In this document: one piece after another, positions 1 to 7,236 of the stretch
How positions within the stretch are numbered: position 1 is the stretch's first letter
How the letters are laid out: each line of letters starts with the position of its first letter
Origin: JBBREP01 sp036501845
GTDB taxonomy: Bacteria > Actinomycetota > Acidimicrobiia > IMCC26256 > PALSA-610
NCBI GenBank assembly: GCA_036501845.1
Contig: DASXZO010000053.1
Location: 1 to 38,322 of the forward strand
DNA: 38,322 bases
Reading direction: 5' to 3'
Notes under the pieces: model-generated
Told to the model about the DNA's origin: nothing
Database searches by the model: none
What the model saw: only the letters and a program-made list of their open reading frames with translations
Made by a program: the position numbers and the translations under genes

Positions 1-380
1 CGGCATTCCTGCTGTTCACGTGGCCGCGGTTGGCGTGGCGCCGGGCGCGCACGCGTGCGGCTCGCGCCTCGTGGGCCACCGGCGCGCTGTATCGACTCGA
101 GGCGGTCGGCCGGAACCACCTACGACCGCGCGGTGCGTCGGAGACACCGCGCGCCTACGGCGCGGTGCTGGCGATCGCTGTCGGCGTACCCGATCTCGTG
201 GGGGTCGGTGAAGCCATCGACCGTTCCGGTTACGGCCCACCCGGCGCACTCGCCGACGACCTGCGCTCACGATTCGACGCCGCCCTCGCCGCCGCAGCGC
301 GCGTCAAGCGGCAGCGTTCGACCTCGTCGCGATTCCGGCGCATACGGAACCAGAATCGTCGCACGCAGTCGCCGCGCTGA
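1..380 (+). CDS. C-terminal part of a DUF4129-type membrane protein (5' end outside window)
   Basis: The frame is open from the window edge (codons begin at base 3) to a TGA at 378-380. It starts with the end of a hydrophobic stretch (AFLLFTWP) followed by an Arg-rich turn, as at a membrane exit. A soluble helical region follows with the pattern ETPRAYGAVL and, about 25 residues later, DRSGYGPPG. That spacing is typical of the DUF4129 domain, often found at the C-terminus of transglutaminase-like (TgpA-type) membrane proteins. Only about 125 residues are visible, so the N-terminal architecture is unknown. The last 25 residues are basic and low in complexity. The family call rests on motif memory only. 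The ankyrin gene begins 10 bases later and may be co-transcribed. Confidence 0.55.
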   Translation, partial: AFLLFTWPRLAWRRARTRAARASWATGALYRLEAVGRNHLRPRGASETPRAYGAVLAIAVGVPDLVGVGEAIDRSGYGPPGALADDLRSRFDAALAAAARVKRQRSTSSRFRRIRNQNRRTQSPR

Positions 381-390
381 TTTGTAGCCG

Positions 391-1110
391 ATGCCGCGCG
401 ACGGGTCTGACGACGATGTGCTCTTGGCGCTGTTCCGCGCGATCGCGTCGCGCGACGACCACGCGATCGCGCGGCAGTTGCACGCATCGCCCGATCTTGC
501 GATCAGTGCGATCCATACCGGGGCGAGCCGTGATGACGCGCAGACGTACTTCCTGACTGCAATTGATCACTACGTCTACAGCGGCGACACCGCGCTGCAC
601 ATCAGCGCTGCCGCGCATCAACAAGAACTTGCCGAGTCGCTCGTCACGCGGGGCGCCGACGTTCGTGCTCGTAACCGAACCGGAGCCGAGCCGCTCCATT
701 ACGCAGCCGACGGCCATGCCGCCGCGAACGGGCGGGATCCCGTGGCGCAGGCTGCCGTGATCACCTACCTCATCGAAGCCGGCGCCGACCCGAACGCGTT
801 CGACAAGAGCGGCGTTGCACCGCTGCATCGCGCGGTTCGAGATCGTTGCTCGCAGGCAGTCAGTGCCCTCATCGACCATGGTGCCGATCCGCTGCTGATG
901 AACAAGACGGGCTCGACGCCGCTCCACCTCGCGGTGCAGAACACCGGCAAGAGCAATTCCGGCTCCGAGCGGGCAAAGGACGAACAGGCCCGGATCATCG
1001 GCATGCTCCTCGCGTACGGCGCGAGTCCCACCGACGTCGACAAGCACGGCAAAACCGTCGCGGCCGCAGCTGCCAGCGACTGGATCCGCGATCTGCTGCG
1101 CTCCAGCTGA
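391..1110 (+). CDS. Ankyrin-repeat protein
   Basis: A 239-residue protein built almost entirely of ankyrin repeats. Repeat units carry the G-x-T/A-x-L-H-x-A signature near residues 65-70 (GDTALHISAA), 98-105 (GAEPLHYAA), 141-149 (GVAPLHRAV) and 174-182 (GSTPLHLAV). Each is followed by a helix pair ending in a GAD turn (residues 88-90, 131-133, 164-166) or GAS (210-212). Repeats 2 and 4 contain insertions of about 8-15 residues, and a degenerate capping repeat ends the protein. There is no signal peptide or membrane segment, so it is probably cytoplasmic. Ankyrin repeats bind proteins; no partner is evident from the neighbours. No clear Shine-Dalgarno precedes the ATG at 391, which lies 10 bases after the upstream stop, so translation may be coupled. 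Confidence 0.88.
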   Translation: MPRDGSDDDVLLALFRAIASRDDHAIARQLHASPDLAISAIHTGASRDDAQTYFLTAIDHYVYSGDTALHISAAAHQQELAESLVTRGADVRARNRTGAEPLHYAADGHAAANGRDPVAQAAVITYLIEAGADPNAFDKSGVAPLHRAVRDRCSQAVSALIDHGADPLLMNKTGSTPLHLAVQNTGKSNSGSERAKDEQARIIGMLLAYGASPTDVDKHGKTVAAAAASDWIRDLLRSS

Positions 1111-1573
1111 ACCCCCGCCGCTTAGATTCGGGATGTCAGTGTCGGTAAGCAGGGAACCGACCCAATCAACACCTACGTCGTCCTTCGCTTCGTGAACCTC
1201 GTGACAGGGTCGAACGTGCGCATTGCGCGAATGCTCTGGGCGTGCGTCGAGCCGAGCGCATAATTGCCGGTCCGTGCCGTCGGTCGACGCGCGCTAGGGC
1301 ACGCAAGATCTGGCGGTTGGAGTGGTGGAGATCGTGTGCAGATCGGCTCGAGTAGTGGAACGATTCGTTCGCGCACGCGTGTACTTGCGATGTGAGGTCA
1401 CCGCGTCCGACGACGGTCCGAGCAGTAACCCGTCGGCCGGTGCGCGCCGGCGCTTTGGCGTCACGGTCGTCATATTCGATGTGGCGATGCCTTGACCGAC
1501 AAGCGCGTCGGACGCACACTTGTGCCGAGGGGTGCGGCAAGCGCGCTGGTGGAACTCGTACTGAGGGGCACTC
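1111..1573. other. 463-bp gap with no recognised gene
   Basis: No open frame here reads like a protein; the frames that exist are arginine-rich shadows of high-GC DNA. A 6-bp inverted repeat with a 9-nt loop (GTCGGT at 1141-1146, ACCGAC at 1156-1161) lies 30 bp after the ankyrin stop. It has no T-tract, so I do not call it a terminator. The end of the gap supplies the ribosome binding site GAGGGG (1563-1568), 5 nt before the ATG at 1574. Confidence 0.5.
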
Positions 1574-2740
1574 ATGAGTTGGCGAGCAAGAGTCGTAGTG
1601 GCCGTCGCGGCTGCGTGTGCAGGGTCGGGTGTAGCGGTCTGCGCCGCCTCGTCGCCGGCGCACGCAGGAACGACGATCACGGTCAACACGACCGCCGACG
1701 ATAACGGCGGCCCCATCGGGAAGTGCACGCTGCGCGACGCGATCAACGCCGCCAACACGGACAAGTCCGTCGACACGTGTCCGGCCGGATCCGGCGCCGA
1801 CACCATCATCGTGCCCGCAGGTACGTACACAGCGATGTCCGGCGAAACGCTGCCCGAGATCACGACGACGATGACGATCGTCGGTTCCGGACCGTCGACG
1901 CTCGTGCACCCGGGGGGAGGCGTCATCGTTTCTAACTCCGGAGTGCTGACGATCTCCGCGATGACACTCGACGGCGGCTGGTTGGGCATCGAAAACTTGG
2001 GCGGCACTTTGAACGTCGCCAACATGACGCTGCGCAACATGAGTGGGGCGGACGGCGCGATCCGCAACGACGGAACGCTCACGCTTGTGATGAGCACGCT
2101 CACCCAGAACCGCGGGTGGAGCGGCGGCGCGATACTCAACGACCGCGGTTCGGTGATCGCAGTCAACGACACGTTCACGAACAACACCGGGCAGTGGCCG
2201 GTCGGCCCGGGGACCTCGGGACCGATCGGTGGAGCGTTTCAGAATCGCAACGGCGGTACGTTCCGCGGCCGCAACCTCACAATCACGAACAACACCGCAA
2301 TCGGTGACGGCAGCTACAACACCGGGCAGACCGGCGGGGTCATGGACGAGGGCGGCACCGTCGAGCTCGCCAACTCGATCGTCGCCGGCAACAAGCTGCT
2401 GAAGGATCCGGGCGGAGCGCCGGACTGCGCGAGCTACGGCCAATTCCGCTCGCTGGGTGACAACCTGATCGGCTCGACCAAGGGCTGCACGCTCTCCGGC
2501 TCGCTGAAGGGCGACATCACCGGCACGGCTCCGAAGCTCGGCGCGCTCGCCAACAACGGCGGCCCGACGCAGACGATGATGCCGCTCCCCGGCTCGCCCG
2601 CGATCGACAAAGGCAACCCGGCCGCACCCGGACAACTACCCGCGCTCTGCCCGCTGCTCGACCAGCGCGGCGTCGCGAGGCCGCGTGACGGCAACCACGA
2701 CGGCATCAAACGCTGCGACATCGGCGCCGTCGAGCGCTGA
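1574..2740 (+). CDS. Secreted CSLREA-type / choice-of-anchor Q parallel beta-helix protein
   Basis: A 388-residue exported protein. Residues 1-31 form a signal peptide (basic start, Ala/Val-rich core, AHA cleavage site). Mature residues begin with TTITVNTTADDNGG and then CTLRDAINAAN, the CSLREA-domain signature. The body has many Asn-rich turns (TNNTGQ, ITNNTAIGDG, IVAGNKLL) as in pectate-lyase-like right-handed parallel beta-helices. The C-terminus has SPAIDKGNPA, DQRGVARP and CDIGAVE, the hallmark of choice-of-anchor Q domain proteins. Ligand or enzymatic activity cannot be stated; such proteins are usually extracellular and may bind polysaccharide. The start is supported by the SD GAGGGG (1563-1568). 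It appears to be a single-gene unit. Confidence 0.88.
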   Translation: MSWRARVVVAVAAACAGSGVAVCAASSPAHAGTTITVNTTADDNGGPIGKCTLRDAINAANTDKSVDTCPAGSGADTIIVPAGTYTAMSGETLPEITTTMTIVGSGPSTLVHPGGGVIVSNSGVLTISAMTLDGGWLGIENLGGTLNVANMTLRNMSGADGAIRNDGTLTLVMSTLTQNRGWSGGAILNDRGSVIAVNDTFTNNTGQWPVGPGTSGPIGGAFQNRNGGTFRGRNLTITNNTAIGDGSYNTGQTGGVMDEGGTVELANSIVAGNKLLKDPGGAPDCASYGQFRSLGDNLIGSTKGCTLSGSLKGDITGTAPKLGALANNGGPTQTMMPLPGSPAIDKGNPAAPGQLPALCPLLDQRGVARPRDGNHDGIKRCDIGAVER

Positions 2741-3082
2741 CCTCCGGCGGGCCGGTCCGAATGCCCTAGCGCTCTCGCCACAACGCTCGCGGACCGCGGC
2801 ATGAGCGTTCTCTGCGAAGGCCCGACAACGAATCTCGTGGTGGCTGAATCCGCGCCGCCCGTCGTGTCATGGCGTGGGTGTGGGACCTTGACGTAATCGA
2901 ACGATCACGCGATTTTCGCAACCCCCACGGCTCGTCGTGCACGAGCACCGCGAGCCCCACAGCGATCGACCGCTTACCCACGCACACGAACGTACCGAAC
3001 GCGCACGACTCGCGTTCGCCACCCCGAACCGCCGTGATGCGCTCTTCGACCTCTGCTCGGAACGCCGTGCAAGCTTGGTGCC
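2741..3082. other. Intergenic region with no recognised gene
   Basis: I see no convincing protein in any frame; open frames on both strands are arginine- and serine-rich shadows. A TTGACG hexamer lies near 2888 but I could not pair it with a -10. The region ends at the promoter-like hexamer of the VOC gene. Confidence 0.4.
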
Positions 3083-3088
3083 TACACT
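3083..3088 (+). promoter_or_regulatory. -10 hexamer of the VOC gene
   Basis: TACACT fits the actinobacterial TANNNT -10 pattern and ends 9 nt before the ATG at 3098. Transcription would then begin within a few bases of the start codon (leaderless or nearly so). No -35 is evident. Confidence 0.35.
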
Positions 3089-3097
3089 GCTCTTCGC

Positions 3098-3475
3098 ATG
3101 GTCTCGCGTGCGTTCGCGGTGTTCTATTCGAGCGATGTGGAGCGAGCAGGCCAGTTCTGGGAGAAGTTGGGATTCGAGCGGCACTATCAACTTCCGGCGG
3201 AGGGCGAGCCTGGTTACATCGGACTCCGCTCCGGAGCGGCAGAGATGGCGGTCACGAGCGCCGACTGGGCGGTCGAGCGCTATGGCATCAGCGTCGGCAC
3301 CGGCCCGAGAGTTGAGATGTATGTGTACGTCCCCGACCTCGACCTGCTCTTCGATGAGCTCCAAAGCTCAGGTGTGCAGGTGTTGCGTGAGCCGGAAGAC
3401 ATGCCTTGGGGAGAACGGATCGCGGCTGTCGCCGATACGGACGGCAACCCGGTTGCACTCTGTCAGGAGAAATAG
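3098..3475 (+). CDS. VOC-superfamily (glyoxalase/bleomycin-resistance-like) protein
   Basis: A 125-residue protein of the vicinal oxygen chelate superfamily, single-module length. It starts with FAVFYSSDVERAGQFWEKLGFE, the first beta-alpha of the fold. It continues with GYIGLRSGAAEMAV, a YVYVPDLDLLFDELQSSGVQVLREPEDMPWGER segment and the terminal DTDGNPVALCQ. Family members include dioxygenases, glyoxalases and drug-binding proteins, so the substrate is unknown. There is no ribosome binding site, and the -10-like TACACT just upstream suggests a leaderless transcript. Directly downstream lies a decayed TfoX-family tail. Confidence 0.85.
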   Translation: MVSRAFAVFYSSDVERAGQFWEKLGFERHYQLPAEGEPGYIGLRSGAAEMAVTSADWAVERYGISVGTGPRVEMYVYVPDLDLLFDELQSSGVQVLREPEDMPWGERIAAVADTDGNPVALCQEK

Positions 3476-3506
3476 CGGCGTTTGTTGCAGTGTCACGGAC
3501 CAGTTC

Positions 3507-3629
3507 GGCGGACGTGAGATGGACGGTTGGTTGCGTGTCGCGCCCGAGGGCGTGCGGACGAAGCGGCAGCTCGAAACATGGGCTGCGCGCGGCGTCACCT
3601 ATGCCCGATCGTTGCCGCCGAAGCGCTGA
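3507..3629 (+). pseudogene. Remnant: C-terminal tail of a TfoX/Sxy N-domain family protein
   Basis: Bases 3507-3629 read GREMDGWLRVAPEGVRTKRQ followed by a WAARGVTYARSLPPKR end and TGA. This matches my recollection of the C-terminal third of small actinobacterial TfoX/Sxy N-terminal-domain proteins, which end in ARSLPPK. The usual N-terminal 65-75 residues (with the MFGG motif) are missing. The frame upstream of 3507 is unrelated sequence that overlaps the VOC gene 3' end. An ATG exists at 3519 but has no good ribosome binding site, so expression as a 36-residue peptide is unlikely. Most likely a deletion remnant. Confidence 0.55.
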
Positions 3630-3713
3630 GGCCGTGACCTCGCTCGCGCGCGGCGCACAGCGCTGTGACGCGTCGACCCACCCGGGGCGTGCGCGCTCGA
3701 CAAGACCGTGAAA

Positions 3714-3729
3714 TCATCCGAATGGATGA
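3714..3729. repeat. Short inverted repeat upstream of the SOS promoter
   Basis: TCATCC (3714-3719), GAAT loop, GGATGA (3724-3729): a perfect 6-bp stem with a tetraloop, about 20 bp upstream of the -35 of the HNH gene. There is no T-tract. Role unknown. Confidence 0.4.
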
Positions 3730-3750
3730 GTGATACCAGGCCTAATTCGC

Positions 3751-3779
3751 TTGGTAACGAACACTTGTTCGGATAGAGT
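3751..3779 (+). promoter_or_regulatory. LexA (SOS)-controlled promoter of the DUF222-HNH gene
   Basis: A -35-like TTGGTA (3751-3756) and a -10-like TAGAGT (3774-3779) are 17 bp apart. The spacer contains the perfect palindrome CGAACACTTGTTCG (3758-3771). This fits the Gram-positive/mycobacterial SOS box core (CGAAC, 4 nt, GTTCG). A repressor bound there would block polymerase directly. Transcription would start near the GTG at 3787, giving a leaderless mRNA. Confidence 0.75.
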
Positions 3780-3786
3780 TGTGGTC

Positions 3787-5001
3787 GTGATCGTGGGATC
3801 GGATCTCTACGAACTGCGTGGCTTGGTCGACCGGCTCATCGGCGACGCCGACGATTTCTCGGCGTTGGCGGACGCGGCGTTGGCGGACGCGTTTTGTGAT
3901 GTGCGCCGTGAGATCGACCGGCTCGAGTCGGTCGCCGCCGGGCTGCTCGCCACGATCGACGGGCGTCGCATCCCGTGTGCGGACGGCGCGAGCTCGGCGC
4001 CGGCGTGGGCGCAATGGCAGACCGGGCAACGCTGGCAAGAGGCCAAGACGTCGTTGGACGCCGGCCGGTTGCGCGACCTCTTGCCGTTGACGCACCAGGC
4101 ATGGGCGGACGGCTCGATCTCAGCGTCGGCCGCGCGCACGATCTGTCGAGGCATCAAAGCCGGCCACGAAGACGTGTACGTCGAGATGGAAGCGGCACTC
4201 ATGGCTCGCGCCGTCAAGCGCAATTTCCGCGAGCTGGATGGCCTCATCCGCTACTACCGCAAATGCGCCGACGAGCTCGACGACCGCGAACCGTCCGACC
4301 GCAACGGCGCACAAATCTCGCCAGTCGGTGACCGCTACGCACTCGACGGTGATTTCGACGCCAAGGCCGGCAAGACGATCAGCACCGCGATCGACGCCGC
4401 GCTCGACAAGCCGACCGAGGGTGACACGCGCAGCGTGGCGAAACGGTGTGCCGACGCGATCGAACGGATGGCGCAGTTCTTCCTCGACCACGCAGACCTC
4501 GGCATCGAGGGTGGTGAGCGGCCGCACGTGACGCTCACCATCCCGTGGGACATGATCATGGACGGCCTGCCGATCAAAGCCCTGCCGGCCGATCCGGCCG
4601 ACCTCGCCGCGTTCCTCACCCGAGCCGACCGCGAACAGATCCTGTGCGACTGCAACATCGCCCGGATCATTCTCGGACCCGACAGTCAACCTTTAGACGT
4701 CGGCCGCGAACACCGCACCGCGCCCCGCTGGTTACGCCGCGCCATCGCCCAACGCGACCGCGGCTGTCGTTTCCCCGGCTGCGACCGTCGCGCGAGCTGG
4801 TCCGAAGCCCACCACGTGATCCCCTGGTGGCAAGGCGGGCCGACCAACCTCGACAACCTCGTCCTGCTCTGCCCGTTCCACCACCACGTCGTACACCGCC
4901 AAGGCTGGACCAACGCCTTCGACGGCACCACCTACACCATCACCAACGACCGCGGCACCCGCCTCGACCGATGCCCACAACGCAGCACCGGTCCGCCGTA
5001 G
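3787..5001 (+). CDS. DUF222-domain HNH endonuclease (13E12-repeat-like), SOS-regulated
   Basis: A protein of about 404 residues: an N-terminal alpha-helical DUF222 domain (roughly residues 1-290) and a C-terminal HNH nuclease module. The module begins CRFPGCDRRASWSEAHHVIP and continues with WWQGGPTNLDNLVLLC and FHHHVVHRQGW. The paired histidines after SEA, the N-L-x-N-L-x-x-L-C segment and the terminal His form the beta-beta-alpha metal site. The same layout is seen in the REP13E12 family of mycobacteria. I place the start at GTG 3787 (alternatives 3781, 3793). A frame opening at GTG 3730 would put the SOS box and -10 inside the gene. Role inferred: DNA cleavage induced by DNA damage; target unknown. 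Confidence 0.85.
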   Translation: MIVGSDLYELRGLVDRLIGDADDFSALADAALADAFCDVRREIDRLESVAAGLLATIDGRRIPCADGASSAPAWAQWQTGQRWQEAKTSLDAGRLRDLLPLTHQAWADGSISASAARTICRGIKAGHEDVYVEMEAALMARAVKRNFRELDGLIRYYRKCADELDDREPSDRNGAQISPVGDRYALDGDFDAKAGKTISTAIDAALDKPTEGDTRSVAKRCADAIERMAQFFLDHADLGIEGGERPHVTLTIPWDMIMDGLPIKALPADPADLAAFLTRADREQILCDCNIARIILGPDSQPLDVGREHRTAPRWLRRAIAQRDRGCRFPGCDRRASWSEAHHVIPWWQGGPTNLDNLVLLCPFHHHVVHRQGWTNAFDGTTYTITNDRGTRLDRCPQRSTGPP

Positions 5002-5037
5002 CCGGGTGCGAGCGTGGGGCTGGAATACTGCTGGTCG

Positions 5038-5571
5038 ATGTCGGAGTGGGATCGGTTCGGAGCGATCGACACCGAGCGTCTCGTGCTGCGGCCGATCTCG
5101 CTCGACGACGTCGACCGCTTGATCGATCTCGACAGCGATCCCGAAGTGATGCGCTACCTCAACGGCGGGAAGCCGAACACGCGCGAGTACGTGGAGTCGA
5201 GGGTGCGCGCCAGCATCGGGTACCGCTGGGTTGCGTATGTCCGGTCCGACGAGGACTTCGTGGGCTGGTTCGGGATGAAACCCGCGGGGGAGCGCGCCTA
5301 CGAGCTCGGGTACCGGCTCCGCCAGCGGCACTGGAATCAGGGGTTCGCGTGCGAAGGGTCGCGAGTGCTGATCGACCTCGCGTTCTCCGAGCTCGACGCC
5401 GCGCGCGTGTGCGCCAACACGATGACGGTGAACGAGCGGTCGCGGCGGGTGATGGAGAAGTGCGGCTTGCGTTACGCCAGCACGTACCACCTCGACTGGG
5501 ACGAGCCGATCGAAGGCGCGGAGCTGGGCGAGGTGGAGTACGAGCTGCTGCGCGCGGACTACCACGCATGA
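5038..5571 (+). CDS. GNAT-family N-acetyltransferase (RimJ/RimL type)
   Basis: A 177-residue acetyltransferase of the Acetyltransf_3 group. Near the N-terminus it has TERLVLRPISLDDVDRLIDL and DPEVMRYLNGG, the usual first strand and helix. Next come YELGYRLRQRHWNQGFACEG, the acetyl-CoA-binding beta4-alpha3 region with a G-F-A variant of the pyrophosphate loop, and VNERSRRVMEKCGLRY, the conserved N-x-x-S-x-x-x-x-E-K-x-G-F element. Relatives acetylate ribosomal-protein N-termini, antibiotics or amino acids; the substrate is unknown here. ATG 5038 gives the right N-terminus; a GTG at 5014 would add 8 residues. AATACT at 5024-5029 could be a -10 for a leaderless transcript. Confidence 0.85.
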   Translation: MSEWDRFGAIDTERLVLRPISLDDVDRLIDLDSDPEVMRYLNGGKPNTREYVESRVRASIGYRWVAYVRSDEDFVGWFGMKPAGERAYELGYRLRQRHWNQGFACEGSRVLIDLAFSELDAARVCANTMTVNERSRRVMEKCGLRYASTYHLDWDEPIEGAELGEVEYELLRADYHA

Positions 5572-5606
5572 CGCTGGTCGAACATGGCTCACGGCACGGC
5601 GCGCGC

Positions 5607-5612
5607 TACACT
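5607..5612 (+). promoter_or_regulatory. Candidate -10 of the pyrimidine operon
   Basis: TACACT matches TANNNT. It would place transcription initiation near 5619-5620, leaving a leader of about 47 nt that contains the PyrR loop and the Shine-Dalgarno. No clear -35 was found. Confidence 0.4.
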
Positions 5613-5632
5613 GACGCGACCGCACCGTGAAG

Positions 5633-5650
5633 GAGATCCTGTGAGATCTC
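5633..5650 (+). promoter_or_regulatory. PyrR RNA-binding loop in the pyr operon leader
   Basis: A perfect 5-bp stem GAGAT (5633-5637) / ATCTC (5646-5650) encloses CCTGTGAG. Bases 5637-5645 read UCCUGUGAG in RNA and fit the invariant core UCCNGNGAG of PyrR-binding loops. The loop ends 3 nt before the Shine-Dalgarno GGAGG (5654-5658), which is 8 nt from the ATG at 5667. UMP-loaded PyrR bound here should block ribosome access, as reported for mycobacterial pyr leaders. Confidence 0.75.
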
Positions 5651-5666
5651 TACGGAGGGAAAACTG

Positions 5667-6302
5667 ATGCCGAAGGCTGCCGCAAGCGCAGACCGTGAAT
5701 CACACGCCGCCGAACGTTCCGGCGGCGTTTTCGCGTCCGCTGACGCCGACGCCAACCCCTCCGCCGCGCCCACGTTGCGCACGAGTGTGTTCGATGCCGA
5801 CACGCTGCGACGCTCGCTCACTCGAATCGCCCACGAGATCGTCGAGCGCAACAACGGCGGCGAGGGCATCGTGCTCGTCGGCCTCTACTCGCGGGGCGTC
5901 GAGCTGGCCGAGCGCATCGCCGCCGCCATCGAGTCGTTCGAGGGCACACGCCCGCCGGTGGGGGCGCTCGACATCGCGTTCTTCCGTGACGACATCGGCC
6001 TGCGCCGCATCTTGCCGCTCGGTCCTACCGAGGTGCCCGACGTGTCGGGGCGGGTGGTGGTGCTCGTGGACGACGTGCTCTACACCGGCCGCACGATCCG
6101 GGCCGCGCTCGATGCCTTGAAGGACCTCGGGCGCCCGCGTGCGGTGCAACTCGCGGTGCTCGTCGATCGCGGCCACCGTGAGCTGCCGATCCGTGCCGAT
6201 TACGTGGGCAAGAACCTGCCGACGAGTGTGGCCGAGGACGTTCGGGTGCGCCTGGCCGAACACGACGGCGGCGACGATGCAGTCGAGCTCTGGGGGCCAT
6301 GA
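5667..6302 (+). CDS. pyrR: PyrR bifunctional regulator / uracil phosphoribosyltransferase-like
   Basis: A 211-residue PyrR, the pyr operon RNA-binding attenuation/repression protein with weak uracil phosphoribosyltransferase activity. The conserved family sequence begins near residue 39 (TSVFDADTLRRSLTRIAHEI). The PRPP-binding loop VVVLVDDVLYTGRTIRAA is at about 130-147. An N-terminal extension of about 36 Ala/Ser-rich residues precedes the conserved part. It is encoded over a terminator-like hairpin. The ATG at 5667 has an excellent Shine-Dalgarno (GGAGG, 8 nt). A TTG at 5775 (residue 37) would give a normal-length PyrR, but I see no binding site for it. First gene of the operon; its own leader carries the RNA loop it should bind. 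Confidence 0.93.
   Translation: MPKAAASADRESHAAERSGGVFASADADANPSAAPTLRTSVFDADTLRRSLTRIAHEIVERNNGGEGIVLVGLYSRGVELAERIAAAIESFEGTRPPVGALDIAFFRDDIGLRRILPLGPTEVPDVSGRVVVLVDDVLYTGRTIRAALDALKDLGRPRAVQLAVLVDRGHRELPIRADYVGKNLPTSVAEDVRVRLAEHDGGDDAVELWGP
5704..5731 (+). terminator. Terminator-like hairpin inside the 5' end of pyrR (possible attenuator)
   Basis: ACGCCGCC (5704-5711) pairs perfectly with GGCGGCGT (5721-5728), with a 9-nt loop that itself contains the palindrome GAACGTTC, and is followed by TTTT (5728-5731). It resembles a short intrinsic terminator but lies 37 nt inside the pyrR reading frame. Ribosomes translating from 5667 would cover it. If PyrR blocks initiation, the hairpin could form. 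The T-run is only 4, so termination strength is uncertain. Confidence 0.45.
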
Positions 6303-6303
6303 C

Positions 6304-7236
6304 ATGAGCATGAAGCACTTGCTCTCGGTCGACGACTTCGGCACGCGCGCCGAGGTGGAACAGCTGCTCGCCCAGAGCGACTCGTTCCTCGAGGTGACGC
6401 GGCGCGACATGCCGAAGGTGCCGGCGCTGCGAGCCAAAACCGTGGTGAGCCTCTTCTACGAGGACTCCACGCGCACACGCCTGTCGTTCGAGACCGCGGC
6501 CAAGCGCCTCTCGGCCGACACGATGAACTTCTCGGTGTCGACATCGTCGGTGAGCAAGGGCGAGAGCCTGCTCGACACCGTGCAGACCATCGAAGCCATG
6601 GGCGTGGACGCGATCGTGGTGCGGCACCGCTCCAGCGGCGCGCCGCACCAAGTTGCCGAATGGTCGAACGCGGCAGTGATCAACGCCGGCGACGGCTGTC
6701 ACGAGCACCCCACGCAGGCGCTGCTCGACGTGTTCACACTGCACCGTCGCTACGGCTCCGCACTCGACGGATTACGAGTCGCGATCGTGGGCGACGTCCG
6801 CCACTCGCGTGTGGCGCGCAGCAATGCCAAGCTGATGACTCGACTCGGCTGCGAGGTCACGCTCGTGGGCCCGCCGACGTTGTTGCCCGAATCGGTCGAG
6901 GGCTGGGGCGTCGCCACGCATCACGATCTCGACGACGTGCTCGCCGAGGTCGACGTGGTGTACCTGCTGCGCATCCAGCGCGAACGCATTCACGACGCGC
7001 TGTTCCCAACGCTGCGCGAGTACACCGCGCGCTGGGGCCTCACGAGTGAGCGGGCGGCTCGGCTGAAGCCCGACACCGTCGTGATGCACCCCGGCCCGAT
7101 GAACCGCGGCATCGAGATCGCCGACGACGTGGCCGACTCGCCGAGATCGCTCGTGATCGAGCAGGTGGCGAACGGCGTAGCGGTACGTATGGCCGTGCTC
7201 TACGAGCTGCTGGGCACGGGAGGTCGCGTTGTCTGA
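6304..7236 (+). CDS. pyrB: Aspartate carbamoyltransferase catalytic chain
   Basis: A 310-residue enzyme joining carbamoyl phosphate and L-aspartate, the committed step of pyrimidine synthesis. Carbamoyl-phosphate loop: FYEDSTRTRLSFE with S55-T-R-T-R59. The SVSKGESLLDT segment provides the mobile Ser/Lys pair contributed by the adjacent subunit. HPTQALLD, RIQRER and HPGPMNRGIEI complete the aspartate-binding site. ATG 6304 begins one base after the pyrR stop. An open frame runs further upstream, but only as a shadow of pyrR. No pyrI regulatory chain is nearby. Its end overlaps the pyrC start by 8 bases. Confidence 0.96.
   Translation: MSMKHLLSVDDFGTRAEVEQLLAQSDSFLEVTRRDMPKVPALRAKTVVSLFYEDSTRTRLSFETAAKRLSADTMNFSVSTSSVSKGESLLDTVQTIEAMGVDAIVVRHRSSGAPHQVAEWSNAAVINAGDGCHEHPTQALLDVFTLHRRYGSALDGLRVAIVGDVRHSRVARSNAKLMTRLGCEVTLVGPPTLLPESVEGWGVATHHDLDDVLAEVDVVYLLRIQRERIHDALFPTLREYTARWGLTSERAARLKPDTVVMHPGPMNRGIEIADDVADSPRSLVIEQVANGVAVRMAVLYELLGTGGRVV

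Noticed and set aside
1141..1161. Inverted repeat GTCGGT/ACCGAC after the ankyrin gene as a terminator
   Set aside because: Six-bp stem, no T-tract; too weak to call.
3730..3786. GTG 3730 as the start of the HNH protein
   Set aside because: It would put the SOS box and -10 inside the coding region and add residues not typical of the family.
5633..5650. Considered a riboswitch (purine or SAM) in the pyr leader
   Set aside because: The loop is only 18 nt and matches the PyrR-binding consensus; no aptamer-size fold is present.
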